Assembly: GCA_014058105.1 (NCBI GenBank)
Contig: JACGCM010000655.1
Location: 1,114,001-1,178,000, forward strand
Direction of reading: 5' to 3'
From: Kingdonia uniflora
Lineage: Eukaryota; Streptophyta; Magnoliopsida; Ranunculales; Circaeasteraceae
Length of the DNA stretch: 64,000 nucleotides
The notes beneath the pieces are model-generated. The model was given only the letters and a program-made list of their open reading frames with translations, did no database searches and was not told where the DNA came from. Below, piece after piece: positions 56,960-64,000 of the stretch. Numbering within the stretch: position 1 is the first letter of the stretch; every line of letters starts with the position of its first letter. A program made the translations under genes and the position numbers.

Positions 56960-57042
56960 CAAGGTGTATAGCGCAGCCTGGTCAGCGCATCTCTTTTGGG
57001 TACAGAGGGCCTTAGGTGATCATCCTGCAGCACACACCTTGA
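56960..57042 (+). pseudogene. trnP-UGG: Degenerate tRNA-Pro (UGG), native mitochondrial type
   Basis: The sequence reads as the native plant mitochondrial trnP. It has acceptor CAAGGTG with CACCTTG (7 bp), D arm GCGC/GCGC, and CTTTTGGGTAC with anticodon TGG. Several parts are damaged. Two extra bases (TATA for TA) precede the D arm. One anticodon-stem pair is C-C. The T loop reads TGATCAT where TTCGAAT is expected. An extra CAGCACA-like string sits between the T arm and the acceptor 3' strand. The span is 83 nt against about 75. The 3' part (TAGGTGATC...GCAGCACACACCTTG) is duplicated at about 57058-57087. I consider it a pseudogene, though editing or processing could in principle rescue it. 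Confidence 0.75.
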
Positions 57043-57492
57043 TCTTTTGCCACGCCGTAGGTGATCTTTTGCAGCACACACCTTGATTTTTCTTTCCCTA
57101 CTGACGCTTTTTCGGCAACATAGCGCCGCTAAACTACTTTTTACACACCGTCGCGATGCGTCGCTCTCTCCAGTGGTTAAGGCAGTTGCATCAACGTCTA
57201 GGGTCATAAAGGCAGTGGGCAACTGTTCTAGGGTCATAAAGGCAGTAGTTGCATCAACGTCTATTGCGCAGTGAGCAACTGTTCCTAAACTACTTGAAAA
57301 GGGGTGCCTTTGGCTCTTGTCCCCGGTCAGATGATGAGTGCCCCGTGCTCCGTGAGAAGGATCCTAAAACAAAGGTTTATTTCCCGTAATGTATATTGTA
57401 CGCAAGTTTTAGTAGTTGTGTTTTGTGTTTTAGAGCGTCTTTTAGTTGTATTTAAAAAGCAACTACAACCATCAGGGAGCTCAGAAAAGATG

Positions 57493-57887
57493 AAAAATAT
57501 ACATTACGCTAAAAAATATACATTACGTTGACTTGCGTACGTCATACTATACTTGCGTACGGCCAAAACCCACTAACCTCTTTTCAACAAAAACCAGACT
57601 TGCGTACGCCAACAGAAAAATGCGAAAAACTTGCGTACGCCAAAATGAACTTCCCGTACGCAAGTCTCACTAGAAAGTGAGATAAGAAAGGAAAAGACTT
57701 GCGTAAAAGAAAAAGAAGTGGGTTTTAACCGTACGCAAGTAGGGTTGGATGAAACTTTATTGGTTTTGCTATCGTCTATGGGCAGAAAAGACTTGCGTAC
57801 GGTTAGTGAGTTTTGTTTGTCTATAGAAGAAGCAAGTATAGGTTGGATGAAACGTAATGTATATTTTTTAGCGTAATGTATATTTTT
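57493..57887. repeat. 35-bp perfect inverted repeat enclosing a module cluster
   Basis: 57493-57527 holds two copies of the AAATATACATTACG module (joined by CTAAA). It is the exact reverse complement of 57853-57887. The 325 bases between contain about eight ACTTGCGTACG modules in both orientations. They also contain a second mirrored pair, GCCAAAACCCACTAACC near 57560 against GGTTAGTGAGTTTTG near 57799. The whole resembles an imperfect cruciform of about 400 bp. Confidence 0.85.
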
Positions 57888-60800
57888 TCTATCATCTATG
57901 GGCGGAAAAGACTTGCGTACGTAAAGCCGTGTTTTTTGCCACTAACCGTACGCAAGTCACTTTTAGCGCTTTTTCTATCGTCGTACGCAAGTCCGGCTTT
58001 AAAAAGCCGTAATGTATATTTTAGGCAACTACCTTCTTCCTTTGATATCTAGATCTGCCTAGGCTCGTAGCTAAGATATCCGCCTAGATAGCGTGGGCTC
58101 GTAGCTAAGAGAATCTAAGATTAGCACTAGACTAGCAACAAAAAACTTCTCCTTTCTTCTATAGCGCGAAATCAAAGGCCGGGTCTTTTCTTTCGTCTCG
58201 TTACAAGGCTTTAAAGAAAGAGACTAGAGGACTAGAGAGTAGAAAAAGAGGAGTAGCAAATTTCCTAAGAAAGCAAAGCTCAATCTGGCTTTCCGCAACC
58301 ATGGTGGAGTCTTTGTCTAAAATTGGAGATGCTACCTCTAACGAAGTGGAGGGTACCGAAGCTACTTCCACTGTCTCGGCACCTTTGCGTCGCTATGTGT
58401 GAGTCCTACTCCTAACAGTTGTCTATGAGAAGCTATCGCCTTACTCTTATCAAATAAAGGACTTTCACAAGACGGCGTTTTTAAATCCTACTCTATATAC
58501 TAGATGGAATCACTGCCATGTCTTTCACTAGGCTAGGGCCGGAAAAGCCTTGCGATTCTTTGATTCACGCTACGCTACGACTTGCGTACGGCGAAATGGA
58601 TTGGTCGAAGGTAAGTAAAGTAGGACTCAGGACAGCCCAAGTTTGCTTCCAGACCCCTAACTGTTAGGACGTATACTCTCCCCCAGCACAAATCCTCGAG
58701 GATTGAGTCTAGGACGATTAAGAAGACAAGATCAAGAATGCAGGGCTAGGTCTCACTCTGACTCCTTAACTACCTAAGAGCAAGGGGCTACGGGTCTATA
58801 GACTGATGACGAGGTCCTCTATTCTTCCTTCCAATCGAATCTAGGCTTACTTAGTAGGCTAGGCCGAAGCGAGAGCGAAAAAGAGAGAGGTAGCTTTCTA
58901 AACCACTTAGAATAGAATAGCTAAAGAATGGATTGGTCGAAGGTAAGTAAAGTAGGACTAAAGTAGTAGCTTAGAAAGCCGGACTTGCGTACGTTAAATA
59001 AGGGCTAAGAGCAAGATAAGGATTAAAGAAAAGAACTAGGGACTCGAAGGGCGATCGACAGAAAAATGGCTTAGCTGGGTACAACCTTCGCTATCAAGTG
59101 AGCTAGTCAAGGTAGCCAGACAGAGGAATCTGAGACCAAGAACAGAGGTGGTACGCCGAGAGAAAGGAATCTGAGACCAAGAACAGAGGAGTGTGTTGGA
59201 GAGGTGGTACGCCGAGAGAAAGGAAATCCCCAACAAAAGAAAAGCAGTCTCTGTAAACTCTTTATTAACTCCGGCTTCAACGTACGCAAGTCTAACTCTT
59301 TTAAACGTACGCAAGTCCGGTAGTTGCTAAAGCTACAACTCCTTACTCCCACCTCTAAGCTACTCTTTAATGCTCTAAACTACTAATGCTCTTTCGTTTG
59401 TCTTTAATCCGCTAGTTGCTACTTTAAAAACAAGCTACCTTATCCCAAACTATTGCCTCTAAGCTACTCTTTAATGCTCTTAAATGCTCTTTAATGCTTA
59501 AAGTCCTCCAAACTACCTTCTGACTCTTATTTCACTCCTAAACTACTAAAGCCCACCTCCGTCTTTAAACTCTTATTTAACGTACGCAAGTCCAGCTTTC
59601 TAGGATCCTTAGCACCACTATTTAAAAAGCAAGCTACCTCACTCTTTTAAACTACGGCGCCCTTACTTAGAAGTAAAAGCGTCGTAGGGAGGCAGCGTTT
59701 TTTTTGTAGTTTAGGGAGGCATAGAGTAGTTTGTAGTTTAGAAGCGTCTACTTACTACAATTAGCCTTCGTTTTAAAGGGGCTGGGAGATTGAATACCGC
59801 CAGATTTTCGAGGCCAGTTTAGCTCCCTATAGGATTTCGGTTTTTTTACACCAGTGGGCTATTCTAGAGGAGTCAAAGCCATTCATACCCTATTCGACGA
59901 GCCTTTTTAAAAGAGGTAGTCTTTAAAGGGGGAGCCTTTTTAAAAGAGGTAGTTGGGCCCGCTATCGCTCTTTGGGTCTGGGCTCACGTAATCGGTAAGA
60001 AGAGCGCGTAAAATCTAGAATAGCCTACTGTTTTTTTTCGAAACTTGCGTACGAAAAGTGCTTTAGCTCCACTACAGCAAGAGGAGCTCTAGGGCCAGTA
60101 GTTCGAAGGCTTGCTTATGTCGCACAGCATTAGATTCCTCTTAGTTAGCATCAGCGTACGCAAGTCGCTCCAAAAAAGCACATGAAAGCAGCTATCGCCG
60201 GCTCAGCAGCTCTACTAGAATGGTTAGCGCTTTGGAGCAGCAGCTACAACTCCAGCCTATCGCTAACAGTTAGGGTTCAAAAAAGGGGGTCTATCAGTTC
60301 GGGTCTAGTTTTTATGTGCCAAGGATTGAGGCCCAGATAGAGATTCTTTCTCGCAATTCTCATTCTCATTCTAAATCGCTAGTCATAGTGTGCCAATGGA
60401 AAAAGAAGATAGGCCCATAGCTCGTCGACTCTAGCATATAGAAAGGAAAGGAACTTGCGTACGGTGAGTTCCTGTTTTTTCTTGGGACTCGCTCTAGCTA
60501 CCTGCACACTAGCGGATTCTCCTCTTCTTTCTCTTTCTTGGACTGAGTCCTTCTACTTTCCTTTGAGATCCCCCTAGAAAGAAGATCTCCGTACGCAAGT
60601 TTGGGCTATAGATGGGCTATAGAACCTCTCCCTCATTCTATGACTTTACATAAGGCTCTGACACTCTTACTCATCGCGTCGACCTGGAACTGGAACTTCG
60701 ACCTGCGCTAGATGATTCCTGTTGAATATGACTAGCTGTTGAATATGGCTAGCTGTTGAATATGACTAGTAGAACGTACTTACGGCCGGGCCTGTAAAAA

Positions 60801-62867
60801 AATCCTCATAGCCTAGCAGGCCAGCCGGACCCATCTTGCTTTGACTACCTATTCGATGCAGCACTTAGTTTAAAAGAGTTGGTTGGCCTGAACCTTTTCA
60901 ATTGCATAAAGATTGCGCTTGTCCTTCTATGGCATGCTAGCATAAAGATTGCACTTGTCCTTCTACGGCATAGTAAAGGTAATCTGATCTTTGCCTATAG
61001 AGTTCTTATCGCCACAGGGAGGAAGAGTTCTTATCACCACAGGAAGGCTTTGAAGGATGAACTAGAACACCCATGCTTTTCTTTGTCGACTATTTGCTAC
61101 GCAGTTGTCTTTTAAAACAGCACACCGCGGTATACTGGTCATGTCTAGTAGTTTAGGGCACGTAGTCTTCGCTAAGAAGCTCTTCAAACTACCTTCGCCC
61201 TAGCTATTCGTCATCAATCTATCTGCAAACAAAGGCGAAGAACCTATTTGAAAGACTAACAAGACAAATATAGAGACAAACAACGCTTTTGTTGATGTTG
61301 CCTTTAAAAAGGGCGTCTTTTTTTTGAAAGACTTGCGTACGCGGTAAAGTCTTTGTCTTTGTCTATAGTGGGTTTGCCTCGAAGCTATGTTGAATCTCGT
61401 TGTCACAGGGGCTTTTTTTGGGGGGGTAGTAGCGCGCTTTTTCATAGGGGGGCGGGTTTTTTTCTCTCTTTCTTCGTACGCAAGTTAGCTTTCCAACGGC
61501 GGGAATCCCTTAGACATGACATTGGCAGATGTTCCCCGCCTTGATAATGGACTCGTTTTAAAGCCCAGCTTGATAATAGACTCTTAGTACCCAGGCTTTA
61601 AAAAGGGAAGAGTGAGTCGACGGCGACCAGCCTAAGACGGCGTCTTAGAAGATTAGGTCTCACACATGCTGATCTCTTTCTCAAAAAAAGAAAAGAGTAG
61701 TGTGTTTGTGTTTTAGAGGCGGTTGCGCGCTCAAGTTTTCCTTCCACCCAGACACTATGCTTTTTCGATAAGCTAACTATCCGTCTTTTAAAACCCAGCA
61801 AGCAAGGATCCTCAGAAGCAACGCTTGTTGTCGATCGTGTATAATGAGGCTTCTTTGAGTGGGGGGGGGGGGTGTTGCAGAAAGGAAAGGTAGCAGCAGC
61901 TGGCTTACTGAATCCTTCTATCTATAGGTATCTCTACCACCCGCTGTAGGTCGAGTGAATATCTACTCCACTGATCTCATATCCTCGCAACCTTTTGACA
62001 TGGAATTAGCTAGCCGATAGACAGAGCCACACCTATACGTCGAGTTGATAGTAGCGGTGTGTTGGGGACGTATTGAATACTTGCGTACGGTGAAATAGGA
62101 AAAGAAAGCGTAGTTTGTAGTTTGGAGCGTTGCCTCTAAACTATTGCCTAGTAGCAGTCTAACGTGTCGATGCGTCGTTCGACTCACTCCCGCCGCAACA
62201 CACCCCGCCGTCTACAATCCCGCGTTGGCATTCCTCTTTAGTAAGAAAGTAAGAAGAAACCAACTGCCGCCACTGCCACTGGCAAAAGCGTCGTACTCAA
62301 GTGGTGTGGTTAATAGGTCTGAAGGGTGTAAGGAGCTCTCGTTCTGTGTTTTAGAGCGTTAGTTAGGATCCAAAGGCGAGTTTCGTAGTTTAGAAGCGCA
62401 CAGTTTTGCGTACGCAAGTTCGAAGCACTCGCTCTAAAAGGGTTTTTCAAAAAAGGTAGTGCTCCCTAGTGGCGGTAATGTCTAGTTGAGCGTCTTTTAA
62501 AGAAGTGTCGAAAAAGCGACAGTGGAAAAAAGGACTGCCCTCCCTCTTCAGCCCTCTGAGCTGACTAGGAAGAAAGAGACCCTTGCTATCTGGTGAGCTG
62601 ACTAGGAAGAAAGAGACCTTTGCTATCTGGTTCTTTTCTTCGTACGCAAGTGCAGCTGATCGCTCTGATCTTCAAGAACCACTTTCCTAGCCTTCTGCAC
62701 CTGCAGCACACCCACGCCAAATCCAGTAGAGTTTGAAAGACCAACAAACTTGCGTACGCAGAAACTTGCGTACGGAGATATTTGCTTTCTTCCTGGCTAT
62801 AGTCATCAGAAACGTCTTGGCTATAGTCATCAGAAAGGTAAGGTAAGGATGCGAACTTGCGTACGGT

Positions 62868-63030
62868 GAACGAAGTCGAAGATGCAAAGGTTCAGAAAGG
62901 TAAGGATAAGGATGCGACGGTGCAGAAAGGTAAGGATGCTAAGGTTCTCAAAAAAGGTAAGAAGGGTGCGAAGGTTCAGAAAGGCAAGGATAAGGATGCA
63001 AAGGTTCAGAAAGGTAAGGATGCGCTGCTC
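62868..63030 (+). repeat. Minisatellite, AAGGTTCAGAAAGGTAAGGA units
   Basis: Units of about 24-36 bases built from AAGGTTCAGAAAGGTAAGGA and TAAGGATGC repeat about five times with changes. All indels are multiples of three, so a plus-strand frame (62857-63042) reads KVQKGKDKDA repeats and ends LLMLL. The frame begins just after an ACTTGCGTACG module. The preserved frame is curious, but nothing else supports expression. Confidence 0.7.
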
Positions 63031-64000
63031 ATGTTGTTGTAGTTAGCTTTGCTAGCTTTAGCAACCCTAACAGATCTATAGACAAATCCTTATAGAAAAA
63101 TCCTACACTTGCGTACGTGGAATAAGAGTTTACGTACGCAAGTTCAAGAAAGAGTAGTTTAGAAATATACATTACGCACAAAAGAGTAGTTTAGAAGCAA
63201 GAAATCTTTCTTTTGGCCAACACACAGCAAGAAAGCCAAGGATCCTTCCCGCACCAAAGAAAAGAGGATCCTTGCTTGACAGGTGGTTGCGATTCTTGAG
63301 AGCTGACGTGAATCTATATAGATAGATAGAGTCAAAGGAGGCCAGGGAGCCAGAAGACAAGAATAGGTTCTGTTAGAGTAGCGTAGCAAGTTCCCTAGCG
63401 ATAGTTGCTGCTTTAAAAACAAGTGGGTGAACCAAGCCGAATAGAATAGGCGGAGGAAGCCTTTGAGTTCTTGAACGCAGACTTGCGTACGTTTAAAAGG
63501 GCTAAAGCAAAGAAGGTGGAGTTGCCTAAAATATACATTACGGCTACGAGAGTCGCTAAGTGCTATTCTGTTAGGGCAAGATGTAGTTTTTAAAAATAGA
63601 AGACGAGGATCCTAAACAACTTGCGTACGGTGAAAAAGAGTGTGTTTTACCTCAAAAAACCTTGGCTTGGCGTACGCAAGTCCGCTGCTAAGGTAGCGCT
63701 TTGTTGCTGCTAAGGTAGCGCGTGGGAATCTCGCTAATATAGCTACTGGCGCTGCTTCCGCTGCGTAGGCTATCTACTAACCACTGATTTTCCTTCTTCA
63801 TCTAGATGACGCGCTAAACCGAACGCTCCGAAAGGACTTATTTTTGAAGCCTACAGCTCCTAAACTACAAAAACTCAAAGAGCTCAGGTTTTTGGGCCTA
63901 ATGGCGTATGGCTAGGATCCTTCTTTAAAGAGCAGATACTCTCAATGTTTTTTCCCCAGCGCTTCCATCTTTCACCCGCTCCCGCTGTTTATGCAAAGCC

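Larger units (their letters stand above)
57043..64000. other. Terminal repeat-rich spacer
   Basis: No gene recognised to the window end. It contains the densest module cluster seen (57388-58030, listed separately), a run of 12 G near 61861, a lysine-rich minisatellite at 62868-63030, a duplicated CATAAAGATTGC-CTTGTCCTTCTA block near 60905-60970, and scattered ACTTGCGTACG modules (near 58579, 58983, 59281, 59308, 60042, 60590, 61331, 62748, 62763, 63106, 63619 and 63670). Confidence 0.7.

Overview
This window looks like a piece of a land-plant mitochondrial chromosome, most probably from a seed plant and perhaps a gymnosperm. One protein gene is recognisable: nad7, the 49-kDa-type subunit of respiratory complex I. 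It is split into five exons by four cis-spliced group II introns. The exons need about 27 C-to-U RNA edits to restore conserved residues. A chloroplast-type trnH-GUG and a damaged native-type trnP-UGG are also present. Everything else is non-coding, which suggests a very large, repeat-rich mitochondrial genome. The gymnosperm call rests on exon 1 wording ([10 protein letters not shown]), the trnH type and the repeat load. It is an inference.

Layout: 1-10982 is spacer with local tandem duplications and an approximately 630-bp imperfect inverted repeat. nad7 occupies 10983-30145: exons at 10983-11122, 14067-14135, 17492-17958, 23883-24126 and 29884-30145, introns of about 2.9, 3.4, 5.9 and 5.8 kb. 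Every exon junction keeps frame. Every intron ends in a readable domain V/VI with a candidate branch-point A 7-8 bases before the 3' splice site. A perfect 13-bp stem-loop lies about 130 bases after the stop codon. 30146-52348 is spacer. trnH is at 52349-52423 (minus), followed by spacer, the trnP relic at 56960-57042 (plus), and more spacer to the end.

The striking feature is a set of very short dispersed modules that build most of the spacers and have swollen the nad7 introns, while sparing the exons and catalytic intron ends. The main modules are ACTTGCGTACG (about 150 copies counted by eye), AAATATACATTACG and AATAGACATTACGG, GTAGTTTAG/GGATCC/CTAAACTAC, TTGCGCAAGC, a hairpin built from GTTGTAGTTG arms, and GTGTGTTGCAG. 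Most contain a self-complementary core (CGTACG, GGATCC, GCGC, TTTAAA). Paired loci in the window show the modules present and absent at one site, swapped for one another between identical flanks, nested, inverted and permuted. I read this as a combinatorial family of micro-repeats moving by insertion, template switching or gene conversion. This is the part of the window most likely to be undescribed.

No other protein gene, rRNA, CRISPR array or classical transposon was found. The other open reading frames (up to about 180 codons) run through repeats and resemble nothing I recognise.
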